Assembly (NCBI RefSeq): GCF_003711515.1
Contig: NW_021167086.1
Location: 891,149-955,148, forward strand
DNA length: 64,000 bases
Reading direction: 5' to 3'
Origin: Sodiomyces alkalinus F11
Lineage: Eukaryota > Ascomycota > Sordariomycetes > Glomerellales > Plectosphaerellaceae
Below are positions 1 to 13,097 of the stretch, piece after piece; positions within the stretch are counted from its first letter, which is position 1; each line of letters begins with the position of its first letter. The notes below the pieces were generated by a model. That model ran no database searches and was not told where the DNA came from. It saw nothing but the letters and a program-made list of their open reading frames with translations. Position numbers and translations under genes: made by a program.

Positions 1-53
1 GGGTCCTTCTCACGACACTCTCCGCTAACCTCGTTTTCTTTCCCCCACACCAG

Positions 54-414
54 CCGACCTTCCCCCATGCCCATGCCTCCTTCAGACCCGTCCATGATCT
101 ATGGAGTTCCTCCTGCGATGACGGGTGGCAGTGGGCCCTCAGACCATGGTCACGTGAGAGTCGTCCAGAGCCGACCCAAGCCTCAGTGCTGGGAACACGG
201 TTGCAACGGCCGGCAGTTTTCCACATTCAGCAACCTCCTCCGTCACCAACGAGAGAAGTCAGGACAGGCGGCGAAGGCGACGTGCCCAAACTGCGGCGCC
301 GAGTTCACGAGGACAACAGCGCGAAACGGCCACCTGCTCCACGACAAGTGCAAGTCACGCCGAAACGCAAACAGCAGCAGCAACAGCAGCATCAGCGGCA
401 ATAGCAGCTCATGA
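54..414 (+). CDS. C2H2-type zinc finger protein, 3' terminal exon (5' partial)
   Basis: This is the last exon of a gene whose start lies left of the window. A pyrimidine-rich tract ending in CAG at 51-53, with a CTAAC branch-like site near 25-29, gives an acceptor. From 55 the frame is open through two in-frame ATGs (67 and 73) to the TGA at 412-414. The protein carries two closely spaced zinc-binding units: first CWEHGC with [10 protein letters not shown], then [20 protein letters not shown] followed by DKC. A recurrent fungal C2H2 family has this spacing, with a GRxFSTxSNLLRHxREK signature. The tail is Ser/Asn rich. DNA binding and nuclear location are inferred from the family; no target can be named. 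If no upstream exon exists, the ATG at 67 gives a 115-residue protein, but the clean acceptor argues for a split gene. Confidence 0.65.
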
Positions 415-3400
415 GGCCCGAGCGAGGCCCACCACCTCAAGTCAACGCAATTTTGCGGCCTTCACATGTACAATTTGAGAGGTTTAGGGGGTTTTCAAAC
501 TCGTTGCTTTTTCTTTTCCGTTTTCTCAAGGACGAGACGAACATTATGGGACGCGATACATGAAACACGCGGAAGAGACAGTGCATAGGAGGCAGCTATA
601 TGACGTGCTATCTGACCTGCTATCAGAAAGCAGGAAGGGATGCATGGGGAACATGCACAAGTCGGGAGGCGGAATTGGACAACTGGAGTTTTTGCGACCG
701 GACATGGAACATGTTCGCTTTGGGTATATACCTGTCAGGCTGGGAGGCACTTTTTATTTTTTATTTTTTTGATGGGGGGTTTTTTTTCCTTTACATTCAG
801 CGTTCCAGTTTTGTTTTCCATACTTTTCTGTCTTCATCTATTTCACTTTGGTAGAAGGTGCTATAGAAGGCAAGGCAAAAGCCGTCGGCCAGGTCGACAT
901 TTGTTCTATACAGGGTGGGATGGAGGCGGGACACCTTATTTTAGAATAGCCAGCAAATCGTCCAGGACTTCAGAGAATATACGAAGCAGCCCCGTTCGTT
1001 CTGGGCATGACGTCTATGACGGTTCACAATCCATGGCCTTGGTGAATTTCCGGTCTTGTCTAAACTTTGTGCGCTTTGTCTCCTCTCCGCTCTGTCCTAT
1101 TGTTGACCTTGGTTCTCCCGTCCATTACGTTGTATGCGTCAACTTCGTACATACGTCGATCTCTGGTATGAAAATGTACGGGGTTTTCCGTTGGTGGTGG
1201 GTTCCGGGCCGGGGCCAGCTCTTAAGAAGCTTTAGCGACATTGCACACTAGGACCGGCATAAGATCAGACATGGGTACGGCATAGTTCCATAGACCTCCC
1301 AGCCCTGTCGGCGCAGTTGCCTAGTTAGGATTAGCGGCATTGAATGACGCCCTGCCCGTTGTTATTCGTGTCGCTGGGAGACCTCCAAAGTACCGCCGAA
1401 CGGAGACCGGGGCAACTTGGTTCGTAGAAGTCAAAACGCTCGGCTTACTAAGGTACCTTATTTAATTGGCATTTCCGGAGTTCGCTTCAGCATCTCGTAC
1501 TTCCTACCTATAAGCATCAAGTGTTCGTCCCCACACATACAGGACCTTACTAAGTCGATACAAACGAACAACGTACCCACTCACCCCGATCAAGCTCGCT
1601 CCCGCCCCCGCCCGTTCCGTGTGGCGGCCGGCACATATGGGGGAAATAGCCCTCACTGGTCGAACGGCTCTTACGAATACAACATGCTCAGTACGCAACC
1701 GATATGGGCTTAGTCGCTCAGCCCCAGGGGCTGAGTAACCGTTTTGCCCAAACCCGCAACTCAGCTTACCACACTTGAGACAATATGAATTGTAGGTGTG
1801 TGTGCGTGATGCGCGTATGTGGATGAGTGTGTATATCTCACGCTCTGTATGAATAGGATAATTGAATTTACGTCGTATTTGAGGACCCGTCTGAGGACGG
1901 ACGGTGGGATAAACGACGTACTGTGAGTGGTAGATTCACTGGCACGTTTTTGGGACTTTGCCTTGAGAGACCGACCGGGGATGATTGGGACGGCGGGAGG
2001 AGATGTGGACCTGGCATTTTCGGATCTGCCCGTGGGCGTTCTCTCTGCTGCCGCACCTGCTTAAAAGGAGACGGGGAAATAGGGAAATAGACAAGACCAC
2101 GAGGCGCGACGACTGGCAGATCAGAAAAGTGATGCAAAGGCCGTCTTATCAGGACGCTAATGCGCTGAACAAAAGCACGTTATTTCATGCTCCCTCGCTC
2201 TTTTCGATATCAGACTTGGCATCTGGTCTCCTCTCGCTTGCGATCATCTACGCCATGTCGGGGCCTTGGCGGACGATCAATGTGGGAATCACCCCGAGGA
2301 CGATAACATATTCCATTTGGCAGGCACTGGCTGGATTTGGCATGCCCCATATGATCCATACATAGCATAGCAGTCGGGTCTGACTGTCTTACTCTAAAAC
2401 CGAGTAATGTCGTAGCCGTCCAACACTTCCAAAGATTGCAATTGACACCTTCATGGTGACATTCGTTCAGCCGCAAGGATGTTACGTGCCGGTTCGTAAT
2501 CAGACGACGAGGCGGACTCGCGAATAATTATCACACCTTCGAGAAGCCTAGAATGTCACCGTGTTGAAGTGTCAATCCGCACGTCTTACGCGTGTCCACG
2601 TCCTAGTGCGATATATCCTTTTTGGCCGATATCGCGCGCACGCGAGATAAAGACGCTATGTAACCCTTTTAAGGCAGACCGAAAGTGTAATAATGGTGTC
2701 GTAGCAGCAATAGTGGGTAAGTTGAGGGCGTTTTGGGAGGGGTCGAATTCGGCGGAGACAATAGGTAACTCCGTACCTTACCTGGTCCGTCAAAGTACAT
2801 ACAATCAATATATATGTACACCACCCCACTTCTTCTCACCCCACCCCCTAAACAGCCACTTCACTAACAGTGGCCAGAATACACGTGCGCTCTACGTAAG
2901 GCACGGCTATCGCACATGCATGTAATCAAACAAAAGAAAAACGAAAGCATTTAAACGAATAAGGGTGCCATAGAAGAGGAAGAAACCGCCGAACACTTTC
3001 CGGTCCCGAAGGTGCTCAGAGCGGGTGGAGGACGCACAAGACAAGACGAAACCTTAGGGTGCATCTCCCGCTTCTGCGCCCTGTGGCAAATTCCGTGGCT
3101 TTAATACAAGTCACATTTGATAAGGTTACATAATACCACTCACCAAACTACGGGCAAATAGGTTCATTATCACTATCAAATATACCTTACTTCCTCGTCG
3201 AGAACCAGACCTGGCCCGTCTCCCAAGCCCCTAAGGTAGGTAGGTATTCAAGAAATTGCATGTGTATGTGGTGTTTTACGTACAGCGCCACGGCGTATGT
3301 ACTCCCTATCTTCTCTTCCCGTCCCTCCTCATTATCAACCCCCCCGGCCCATCTTCACGGCTATCTTCTTAGTTTTCAGCCACTCGATCACGGCAGATGT

Positions 3401-6400
3401 CTCTCTGCCGCCAGACAAAAACGTGGTGCCCCTAACTCAGGACTGAAGAGGTTGCAGCTAGTTAATCGTTGGGTAAGATATTCCCATGATTTTACAAGGG
3501 CTTTTACGGATGGCAAAGTACTTATATCGAATCGGAAGGGGGCACACCCCTCCTCTGTATATATGTACCGAACGTATCTTGAAGAAGCTCGTTTCTAGTT
3601 CCACTCCGCTCGGATGCGATACAGGGATAAGAAATACAACGTAAAGGGCCATCGAAGAAGCGGTATGAAATCTATGAAGCTTTCCCCCTCCCTGAGATCT
3701 ACTAAAAGTGCCGTATCTTCCACGTGTATGTCTTTATTGGCCGGCCTCTCCGTCTATCATCGTCGCCCGGGCTCCCCTCCCCCACCTTCAAAATGCCTCC
3801 TCCCCCCCGCGTCCAATACCGCGGTGGATGGGTTCCTGCTTTTGTCTCGAAATCGTGGTAATTGATGAGCATCTGCCCCAAGTCGGCACTGATATAGGGG
3901 CATCCGCTCGCCAAAGCGGACAAGAATCAGAAACGTCTGAGCGATCCCTGGGTATCAGAGCCCGACCTCGAGCGAAGTAGGCAGGTAGTTGTTGTGCTGG
4001 CATTCGTGATAAAATGTCTGTATTTGATGACGGCTCCAGAGACAGCAACTGCGAGGCTGCAGCATTCTTGATTTAAAGCTCTGATAAACTTATCAGGCCG
4101 ATTGGCAAGTTGCAGGACTGGACTACCCCCGATATTCCATGACATCTGGTCCGTCCCTTATACAGGTTTGCGATCAGCTGAAGGGCGTAACGAGCTCTAT
4201 GCAAAGAGCTTTAAAGCACGAGCGTCTCCTGCAGACCAGACGAGTTTCCCGTCTTTGTTTTCCCGGCTCGCTTCAAGGGTGCGACACTGCCTACGCATGC
4301 GACCAGATACCGCGCCATGCAGTGATTTTGGGATAGCACGCGGGGGAAAAGCAAGATGCCAGCCGCCCGTTCGAGACGAGAAGGTCGGTGAATGGACGGA
4401 TGGATGGTCGACACGTGCTGCTAAGTTACCTCCCCAGCACTCCGACTCCAGGGATCCACGTTTATTAGTTATGCGGGTTCCGCGTGGGAAAAGAGCTTGG
4501 GACGACGGTAAGGAGGGGTTGGCATGCATGGGGACCTGGGAGAAACTGTGGAGTACGGAAGTACGAGAATGGAGGGGGGTGTCTCGAGTAACCCCGGCCA
4601 TGGCGAACGATCATCACGTCAACATCGTCGACATGTCTCATGAAGCCAGGGCTCCCTTGGTCAAGACATGCCGCGTCCGCATTCGGGCGAAGGGGGGGGG
4701 GTGGTGGCGTTTATGCCAAGACTATTAGTGGGCTTCTAGTCCGCCCAGCAACCGTTCCAGGACAAGGGGAGGGGTGGCAGTGGGGCACATTGTAGATCTA
4801 CGGTGGAGTCTGATTTATACGTAGGTATATATGTATGAAAGTAGACGTACCGAGCTACGGTACCTTACCTAGTGTTGCCTAATACAGGTTAGTACGTGGT
4901 ATACAACGGTTACAGGCGTTGAAATCGGACCTCTTGAAGTACTACCCACTAAAGAGCGGGTACGGTCTGACCCTGGTAGTGGGGCAGGTACAAAAACGAT
5001 ACTGGCCGGGGGGGAGGTCCAAAACCGAGTACCTCTAGAAGTCACGATTGCCTTGCCTTTTTAGGTTGAGGGCCCGCTAATAACGCTATTCCCGATTAGC
5101 TCCCCTAATAAGCGGGTTATTAGCTGGCAGGGGCCCTATAAGGTAATAAGAAGTCACTGTTTTAGCGCGTATTAGCTCGGTACAGGAGAGAGTCCGATTT
5201 TTACCCATGTGTACTGTATACCCCTGCGGCCCAGCTGGTGCCTAAAATAGCATTAAGACGGTGCGAATATCCCCCGGCTTGCTACTGTAAGGTAGTTCAC
5301 GGTGAGGCTTATGCTTTGATATTCGCTAATTCTTGTCGAAAGCAACGGGGAAGGAAGATGGGAATAGACAACAGACTGTATGGTGTTCGTACATATATGT
5401 AGATAACTTTATCCCAGTATCTGTCGATGCGCGTTGATGGAGAAGTGGGTATGCACTTGTTGAAGATTCCGTTGCGTTATCTGCGTTATCTACGGGGCCC
5501 GCTTTTGGCGCTGATGTTTTCCTAAGGTACCGTAATAAGGTACTCTGTACCTAGGTACCTAGTCCTGCTGAGCAAAGGCGTGGATTTGTGTATATACCTA
5601 CCCTGCGTACTTCATTTTATGCCTTACAAATACTTACGAAATAACGTGTTGCAGCCAGTTATTAAGGTGTTCGCCGTATCCGAACTTCTTGCGAAGTTGC
5701 GGCAGTGCGCCCGTTCATGATGACCACAACCGCTCGGAGCATGCCGCAAAACCATCTGCAAATTTGCAAGGTTGAGATGAGAGTGTTAATAATTATTACT
5801 GTACTCCCCACTCCACACAATAACAGCATACGTCGTACTGCGGTCTCGACGCCAGTTGGTAAACGGGATAACGGCCTTGAGGCCGTCGGTCATGCTGCTT
5901 TGCCGATCCGTAGCGCGGAATTTGCGACTTTGCGGGTGTGGTGAAATTACAACGACCCATTGGGTACGCGAACGGGGCGCAGAAAAGGGACTTTTGTCGA
6001 GAGCGCCCGTATGCGAGACGGATAATCCCGGAGCCGAGCTGCTATGTGTTTTGTATGGGAAATCGAACCATACAACATACAACGTAACTAAAACTGTCAA
6101 ATATCAAATGTATTAGTCGGTGATTACGAGACACAGTATTCGGAACGATGAGGACGAAGATCTGGTGCCATATCGGCCAGGTTTCCTGGCCAGAAATTGC
6201 GTCTTTAAGTAAGGGGTCCACGGCAGATGATGCATGGCTTAATACTGTTAATATGGCCGGAAAATAACCTGAAGAGATTCTTGGTTTTCTCGAAGGTAAG
6301 GTCGGGATGAGATTTCGACGAATAATTACACCCACGACACATGCCCATTTGACGCAATTTGATTTGTGAGTTTTCTCACAACCCACCCTACACAGTGCCA

Positions 6401-8685
6401 GCGCCAGGGTTGTTTCCCTACATCTTCGTAGAGCAGGGGCATTAATGCCCGGTTAGGTGGCTCGGTAGATGCTGGCATGGCGTTTCGTCCTGTCCAGATG
6501 TTCGTCGGACTACAACCTGAAGTACACAAGGTTCTAGGTAGTTACTTTGTGGTGTCCGTAGGGCCTGATGATACAACTGTACGCTACCGAGTACAAACAC
6601 GCAGAGACTACTTCGTCGACAACAAAAGAGACGCATAGACCTGACCTGTCCCGTCGCTAGACCGGGTGTCCTTTTGCTTCAATTCCCCTCACCCCTGTAC
6701 CTTGACTTCTCCGTGACTGGCAGCGCTCTGTTTGCTCTTCAACTTGAGTGCCGAGAGAACCTGGATGAAACAAATTGGCAACGGATAATTAACGCTTGGG
6801 ACCCTATTCTATCGGCCTTTCCGACGACACTCTAGGGGCGGCGGGCCTGAACGACGAGGATTGGGGAGTATTGACCGCGGCTTATGTGCGTTAACAGTTT
6901 CGGTCTCTGATTTCGAGAACGAGCGACACATGAATGAGGAGACCGGGATGGGGCTTCGTAGATTGGTCAAATTGCTCACAGTTTTTTAGGGGCTGAGAAA
7001 ATCATTCAGGTTCCAGACGATTCCTGGTTTGACTAATACTCTGTAACATCGGTGACGAATTCATCGCACATAGAGTAGTATGCATGCTGTGCGATTACGA
7101 GATACGTCGTGCATAGAAGGACTGAAACTCCTATGCGTAACTAATGATATATATCGCAGGATCTAGGACTAGGGATGTAACAAAGTTTCTACTTCGTAAG
7201 CACTCTGGGTATAGTATCTAATATGAGTTCTTATTCTGGAATCTTTCGTCCCGATCGCGCAGACGAACCCCAATATAGTGATACCCCCGACTACACACGT
7301 CAGGATATCGTCGCTTCTTCGGTCGTATCTTGCACAGAAACCGTAGATGACACTGAAGACGAGATCGAGGAAAAGCTCAGTACAGACTCCGCTGTCCAAG
7401 CGGGAATCATCTCATTGTGACATATGTATCGAATATCTTTGACGGCGCCAGAAACAGACCAACCAGTCTTCCCATGTGGTCTGAACCGTAGAGAGGGGCG
7501 TCAGTCCGCCCTGAGAAGTGGAGCAATATCAACCGTTCGTGACACCGGTAGACTAGACAGTCGAGCTGTTCAGTCCTGTGATGCACATGTTTCCCGACCC
7601 TGACCGTCGTGTGTCGCTTGCGACCAACGGGCACGCACCGTCTCCTAGGAATGACCGACGCTTCGTGTGCTAGCGCTGACGCGGAAGCAAACAGCTGCCT
7701 GCGCAATGATGACGGTCCTACGGAGTAATTGATCAGTCTCTTATCGACTAGGAAGGGTACCTTAGGCAGGCTAGCGCCATAAGCGAGCACGTAACGTCGC
7801 TTCTCGTGGGAACGATTCGCGAGCGTCCAATGTTACGGGGTGAGACGAGAGTCTATTAGTTCGTGTAACGCTGAGGGCATTGCTGAGTGTGGTCGAAGGT
7901 TGATATCTCCGGTGTCCCATCCTGCTGCACATTCGTAAGACTAGAGTAGCATTTCTACCACGATAGACTAGGATTCTGCATAGTTCCACGCATATACTCA
8001 ATGTACTGTAGATGATTGAATTGGCAGTGGAGAAGCGTGATAATGAGTAGAAGTGTTGTCGCCTTGAGGCATATCCTTAGTCCCTAGACCATAATGTGTA
8101 TCCGCACTGAAGGTACGTTGTAGTGTATACCGTCGAGTGGAACGAGGTAGGCAGGTGGCTGGTAAGGGGGTGAAGGGGCAAACGAAACGGAGCACGAAGT
8201 TCTCCAGTAAATTCGCGTGGTCGGAGTGTAGAGTACAACGTATCTACCACAGCTATCCATACTGTACGGTCACTCCAGAGCTGTGGGTCTCCCGGAATTT
8301 CCCGCTGGTTCGCACGGCGTAGTCCCACTCAAGCCTAGCCGCGTTTGTCGGTTAATTAAGCGCCTCGCGCGATAGGCTAGAAACGCGCCCCGCGTATCTA
8401 ACCGACGGGACCAACAACACGTCACACGTCCCTTCCTTGTTCGTGGCAATTTCAGACGCGGTAAACAACGCCGACTCACCATCACGGACCTGAAGTGAGA
8501 GAGTTTTCTGAAGAAGCAGCGAATCATCACTTCACGATTTTGCACGACGAGATGATAATCTGGGCATAGTGCGTGTATGTGGGTTGTCGACCGGGCATGC
8601 CAGGCTTTAGGAGTTATCCTTGGCAGAACACCAGCATTGAACTCCTACGCACCCCCCACTGACGACATTTCCCACCCTACCGGGC
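415..8685. other. 8.3-kb region without a supportable gene
   Basis: The first 150 bases are probably the 3' UTR of the C2H2 gene. The rest has lower GC than the exons, scattered stops in all frames, T-rich runs (about 752-800), dispersed AGGTACC-type motifs (about 3234-3245 and 5520-5563) and an imperfect inverted repeat at 5070-5136. Open frames of 60-208 codons exist, for example 4102-4728 plus strand and 640-1251 plus strand. They show no family motif, no codon preference like the real exons and no convincing splice sites. No tRNA or 5S rRNA was recognised. Immediately upstream of APC2 (about 8500-8685) lies its presumed promoter and leader. Confidence 0.6.
5070..5136. repeat. Imperfect inverted repeat / hairpin, 67 bp
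   Basis: The left arm (5070-5086) starts GGGCCCGCTAATAACGC. The right arm (5112-5136), read on the other strand, is GGGCCC, then six extra bases, then GCTAATAACCCGC. The arms therefore share GGGCCC and GCTAATAAC blocks around a roughly 25-base loop. Further TTAGCT words sit within the loop and just to the right (near 5094-5100 and 5173-5178). It could be a small inverted-repeat element or a decayed transposon end. No target-site duplication is clear. Confidence 0.45.
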
Positions 8686-11454
8686 ATGATGGCAACGGCT
8701 GGCGCTTCCACATGGAGGGGCCAGAAGCATAGGGTGTTCCAGTCTGTTTTTGACACCGACGTATCGCAGCCGACGCCTCACACGACGCCTTCGTTGAGAA
8801 GCACCGAAAAGGGGCAGCCTTTTGGCGGGCCCCCTCCTCCGACTACGCAGTTTCCGTCTCCGTCTATCAGCCAAAAGGCGCTAGGTCTTGCAGGTGTCGA
8901 TCCGCTAGGGAGAGAATTCTCGCCTCCGTCCGTCCCTATTACCGATCAAGTCCGTTGGGACCGCGCATGGCATGCCGTTACATCTCGCATTCAGCTACCC
9001 CCCTCGGTTGCCGCTGAAGACTCTTTCGGCGACGTAAGCCCAGAGCTCCAGGACCCAGACCATTCCTTCTACGACAACATTAGACTCGTCCTGTATCCAG
9101 AGCGGTACGCCCCCCATGCCGCACACACCGAGGATCTTCTCTCCTGGCACACCCAGCAGGCGCGCCAGCACCTCGTGCACCATGTTCTGCCCTTGATTTC
9201 CGCTTGCGGTGACTACGCCGACGAGGCACAGGGTCTTCTGGGTAGTATCCGCACCTTGGAAGCAGCACATAGACAGTACCTCTACGGACTCTCCCTCATA
9301 GTGCGAGGCCTGGACGGAAGGACGGCAGAGATGGCTTTGGACAAGTTTCGCCGCGACCTCCATGCTATCATTAGCAACGCCGTGTCACCCTCCCTTGCGA
9401 CCACCCTCCGCAATGTACTGGGCCGCCTAATGAGGGTACTTTTGAAAATGGACCCCGTTCCTGCCGATCCTCTTCCCTCACCTTCTCGACACCGTGCCCT
9501 CAATGCACGTCGGGCAGAACAGCACGTCGAAACTGCCAGGCGAGAGTTCAGGCAGCTTGTGGAAGCGCTGCACCATGTGGGACTAGCCGGGGAGAAGTTC
9601 CAGGTCCTCTTTGCCGAGATGATGGACGCCTTGATGGCCGAATACGTGCAGACCTCCTTTGCCGGGCTGTGGGCGCAAACGCACAGGCAAACGACGACCC
9701 GCACCACTGGAGGCGTGGCGCGCTCGACATCCTTGCGGCGTGCGGCGCGGACCAGCACACCCTCTCAGTGCATAGCTTCCCTCTGCGATTGGGTGGAAAA
9801 CCATTACGCGCGCCTAGCGGTCGAGGTGTTCAACTGCCTGGGGAGTTGCGAAGTGGCCTGGAAAGACGTCGAGGATTGGAAGGAGATTGCCGTTGGGCGG
9901 CTAGCGGTGATGCGCATGCACGAGCTCTTCGACATGGTCCTCCATTGGCCCGAGAGCAAGGACGCCCTGGAAGACCTGCGGATCGCGGTCACCACGCCGC
10001 AACGTCGCTTGCAACTGACCGACACCTTCGCGGCCGCCTTGCAGAAGCGGCTGCTGCACCCTGGCCGGTCCACCTTGGACATCCTTCAAGTGTACATCTC
10101 CATGATCCGTACTTTCCATGCGCTAGACCACTCCAAAGTACTCCTCGGCAGGGTGGTCCATTCCCTCCAGTTGTATCTCTGTCAGAGAGATGATGCCATC
10201 CGTATCGTGGTCACGGGGTTGTTGTCTAACCCAGAGGACGCGGATACGGAGGCTGGCAGGGGGAAATTGGTCGAGCTAGGCGTCCTCCTGAATGACCCGG
10301 CGCAGCAACATCGGTCGGTCATGGACGATGAAGAACTGGACTGGGATGACATGGAATGGCTCCCCGACCCTGTCGATGCCGGCATCAACTACAAGCGGCC
10401 CAAGACCGAGGATGTCATCGGCACCCTCATTAACGCGTTGGGCTCTAGGGACATCTTTATTAAGGAATTCCAGAACATCATTGCGGAGAGGCTCTTGTCC
10501 AAGCAAGCGGATTTTCCGCAAGAGATCAAGGTTTTGAATCTTTTGAAGAAGCGGTTCGGGGAGCATGCCCTTCAGGGCTGCGATGTCATGATCAAGGACA
10601 TTCAAGATTCCCGAAGAGTGGATGCGGTGGTTTCCCGAAATATTAGAGCCGCCATCGGCTTGGGCTCACCCGACCGGAGGGCCGGGGCGATTCCCTCGTA
10701 TCATACCAGGATTCTCTCGCGGCTTTTCTGGCCTACACTAGACCGAGAACACTTCCTGCTACCCCGGCCCATCGCGGAGGTGCAGCGCCGCTACGATGTA
10801 GAGTACGAACAGCTCAAGTCGTCCCGCAAGCTGACCTGGCTCAACAACCTCGGCACAGCCACAGTGCAACTCGATTTACAAGACCGGTCCATCCATACGG
10901 ATTGTAAGACGTACGAGGCAGCAGTCATCTACGCTTTCCGAGAAGAGGAGGACAACTCCGATGCGCCTGTGCAGCGGACAGTCGCTCAGCTTGAAGAGAT
11001 GCTCCAGATGGACGACGACACGATCCGGCTGGCGCTCCGGTTCTGGGCATCCCAACGTATCGCCCGCGAAGTCGCGCCGGATACCTTCGTCGTCCTGGAA
11101 CGGCTGGAGGATGACGACGACGCCACGGCGGGCGCGAGCGCGGGAGCATCGCGCGGGGCGTCGGGGCCGCCCGAGGGCCCAGCGCGCGATATAGCCTCTC
11201 CGAGCAAGAGCAAGGGCGGGGGCCTGAACGCCCAGGAGCGGGAACGGCGGCAGGTGTACTGGCAGTTCATCGTCGGCATGCTGACCAACTCGAGCCCCGC
11301 GATGCCGCTGGCGCAGATCGCCATGATGATGAAGATGCTCATCCCCGACGGGTTCCCCTGGGGCAACGAGGAGTTGCAGATGTTCCTGGCGGAGAAGATC
11401 GCCGCCAAGGAGTTGGAACTGGCCGGTGGGAAGTACCGGTTGCCCAAGAAATGA
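8686..11454 (+). CDS. APC2: Anaphase-promoting complex subunit 2 (cullin family)
   Basis: Single-exon gene of 922 residues beginning at tandem ATGs (8686 and 8689). APC2 is the cullin-like scaffold of the APC/C ubiquitin ligase, holding the RING subunit Apc11 and driving degradation of securin and B-type cyclins in the nucleus. The N-terminal ~500 residues look helical, as in cullin repeats. Around residues 546-570 is an acidic block (DDEELDWDDMEW) followed by LPDPVDAG. Next comes the cullin homology region with GSRDIFIKEFQNIIAERLL, LLKKRFGEHALQ and MIKDIQDSRRVD (about 580-650), all characteristic of APC2. A low-complexity Ala/Gly/Ser linker (about 812-850) precedes the C-terminal winged helix (about 855-920, ending KYRLPK). 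Length is normal for fungal APC2. The neighbours suggest no functional link. Confidence 0.95.
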   Translation: MMATAGASTWRGQKHRVFQSVFDTDVSQPTPHTTPSLRSTEKGQPFGGPPPPTTQFPSPSISQKALGLAGVDPLGREFSPPSVPITDQVRWDRAWHAVTSRIQLPPSVAAEDSFGDVSPELQDPDHSFYDNIRLVLYPERYAPHAAHTEDLLSWHTQQARQHLVHHVLPLISACGDYADEAQGLLGSIRTLEAAHRQYLYGLSLIVRGLDGRTAEMALDKFRRDLHAIISNAVSPSLATTLRNVLGRLMRVLLKMDPVPADPLPSPSRHRALNARRAEQHVETARREFRQLVEALHHVGLAGEKFQVLFAEMMDALMAEYVQTSFAGLWAQTHRQTTTRTTGGVARSTSLRRAARTSTPSQCIASLCDWVENHYARLAVEVFNCLGSCEVAWKDVEDWKEIAVGRLAVMRMHELFDMVLHWPESKDALEDLRIAVTTPQRRLQLTDTFAAALQKRLLHPGRSTLDILQVYISMIRTFHALDHSKVLLGRVVHSLQLYLCQRDDAIRIVVTGLLSNPEDADTEAGRGKLVELGVLLNDPAQQHRSVMDDEELDWDDMEWLPDPVDAGINYKRPKTEDVIGTLINALGSRDIFIKEFQNIIAERLLSKQADFPQEIKVLNLLKKRFGEHALQGCDVMIKDIQDSRRVDAVVSRNIRAAIGLGSPDRRAGAIPSYHTRILSRLFWPTLDREHFLLPRPIAEVQRRYDVEYEQLKSSRKLTWLNNLGTATVQLDLQDRSIHTDCKTYEAAVIYAFREEEDNSDAPVQRTVAQLEEMLQMDDDTIRLALRFWASQRIAREVAPDTFVVLERLEDDDDATAGASAGASRGASGPPEGPARDIASPSKSKGGGLNAQERERRQVYWQFIVGMLTNSSPAMPLAQIAMMMKMLIPDGFPWGNEELQMFLAEKIAAKELELAGGKYRLPKK

Positions 11455-13075
11455 GAGGAAACACGGCGACACGAGGGAATGGCGTAATCTTCGACAGGGG
11501 CGCCATGCCGTATGATTCATTCATTCCCGCCGCAAAAGATGATGGGCATGCGCTATCTCGCTCCTCCGAAGACCTCTCCTCTCAGCTGCGGTTTCGGACA
11601 GACCACGAAAACAAACAGCTACGCCACGCCACTGCGCGAAGGACCAAAAAAAAAAAAAGCATATTGGCTTTGAGTGAGTGAGAGCTACCCCTTTGCATCA
11701 GGTTGCTAGCTGCTGAATTGAGGAATGGTATGACTCTAGTTTCACCTCCCATTCTCTTTTGAAGCCTAACTACCTAGGAAGACATCGTTACGGCGCAATC
11801 AAGGCTAGGGGAGGCTGGCAGGGCGAGGCGAATATGCGTGTCATTACCACCGCTAGGGGTCAGTCATACTTCATATGCTAGAAACTCTGGCAGTATGACA
11901 ATCTCGGCGCAACAGCAGCAGCAACAATGAGGCAAGAGGCAACCAGGCAGGGAATGCGGGCGGCGAACATATCGTTGCAAATAATAAAACTATGGCGATA
12001 AACCAATTCGCCGAGAAGGCAATCAACCTCCGATGACAGCATTTCCTTTTCGTATATACGGATAGCTCGCTCGTGCTGAGGGATACGTGAGATGGAGATA
12101 TGGGTTTTGGCCACGTTACGTTGCCTTGTAAATCCTGATGGCACGGTGTAATATGACGGGCGGCTTACTGCAGCTGTCTACCACTCTTTCACCAACCTTT
12201 CCCACTGCCTTACTCACTGCTCACCATTTGTGGGAAGCTTGGGGAGCCCTGAGAGCTGGGCTTCCCGGAAAATAAGACCTATCACTCTGCAAGCGCACAG
12301 CACACAGGCTTGAGGCGTTGACAATAAATACTATCCGACCATCACAGGCGGCCAGCTAGCACAGCTGAACAAGCTGTGGAATCCAAAAACGAGTTGCTGG
12401 CTAGGAGCCTCACTGTTATCGTCGAGGGTTTACGTGTATCCACGTCTCACCGGCCCCCCCCTTTTTTATTTTTTATTATTATTTATTTTTGTGTGTGGGT
12501 TTGGTCGTCAATTGGGAAAGAAAGGAAAGGCCGTGGCGCGAGAACCATAGCGAACTAACTTCCACTTACTCGTAGGTTCATTCGGTTTTTTTTTCTTGCG
12601 TTTGAATTGTATGACGATGCGAAAAAAGGAATCCGATCTGTCGCCCGAGCCCTTTCTTTTTTTGTCTCCCTTTTTTGTCTTTTTTTTGTCTTTTTTTTTT
12701 CTTAGCGGGTTTGAAGTCCGCAGACCCCAAGTCGACGAACGCAGCCAAGTCATGTCTTGGCTTCCGGCTTCGCTACCTCAACGCCCCCCGTCACTGTGAG
12801 TACTGACTCCATGTAAGGAATAGCTGTGTCAAAGGCAGGTTGGTTGGGCCAGCCAATCCGTGTCGGGCGACGCCAGGGTGTTGGGGTTGAGTAGTTGTGT
12901 CCCAACAGGCCAGGGAGCACGTCGAAATGGGAATGGAATGAAATGAGTTGAGCTTTGCCCAAGCCCTGTGGTTGGATTGATCCTGGTGCTGCATCACTGA
13001 TTCACCGAGGATTCAACGAATCATAAGGTGCTCAGGCATGTTGGGGCAACGAGAAGAACACATTTCGTCTCGAGT

Positions 13076-13097
13076 GTGGTGGTGGTGGTGGTGGTGG
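13076..13097. repeat. GGT trinucleotide microsatellite
   Basis: About seven GTG/GGT units in intergenic DNA, directly followed by GCGGTAATAATTATG. Not in a supported gene. Confidence 0.9.

Noticed and set aside
640..1251. 203-codon plus-strand open frame
   Set aside because: It runs through T-homopolymers, has no recognisable motif and looks like chance openness in 3' flank.
4102..4728. 208-codon plus-strand open frame
   Set aside because: Starts at TTG, has no domain motif, no codon bias like true exons and no splice context.
7169..7420. Overlapping small frames on both strands, one with hydrophobic segments
   Set aside because: Too short (65-76 codons), no homology recognised, and antisense frames of one another, so likely composition effects.
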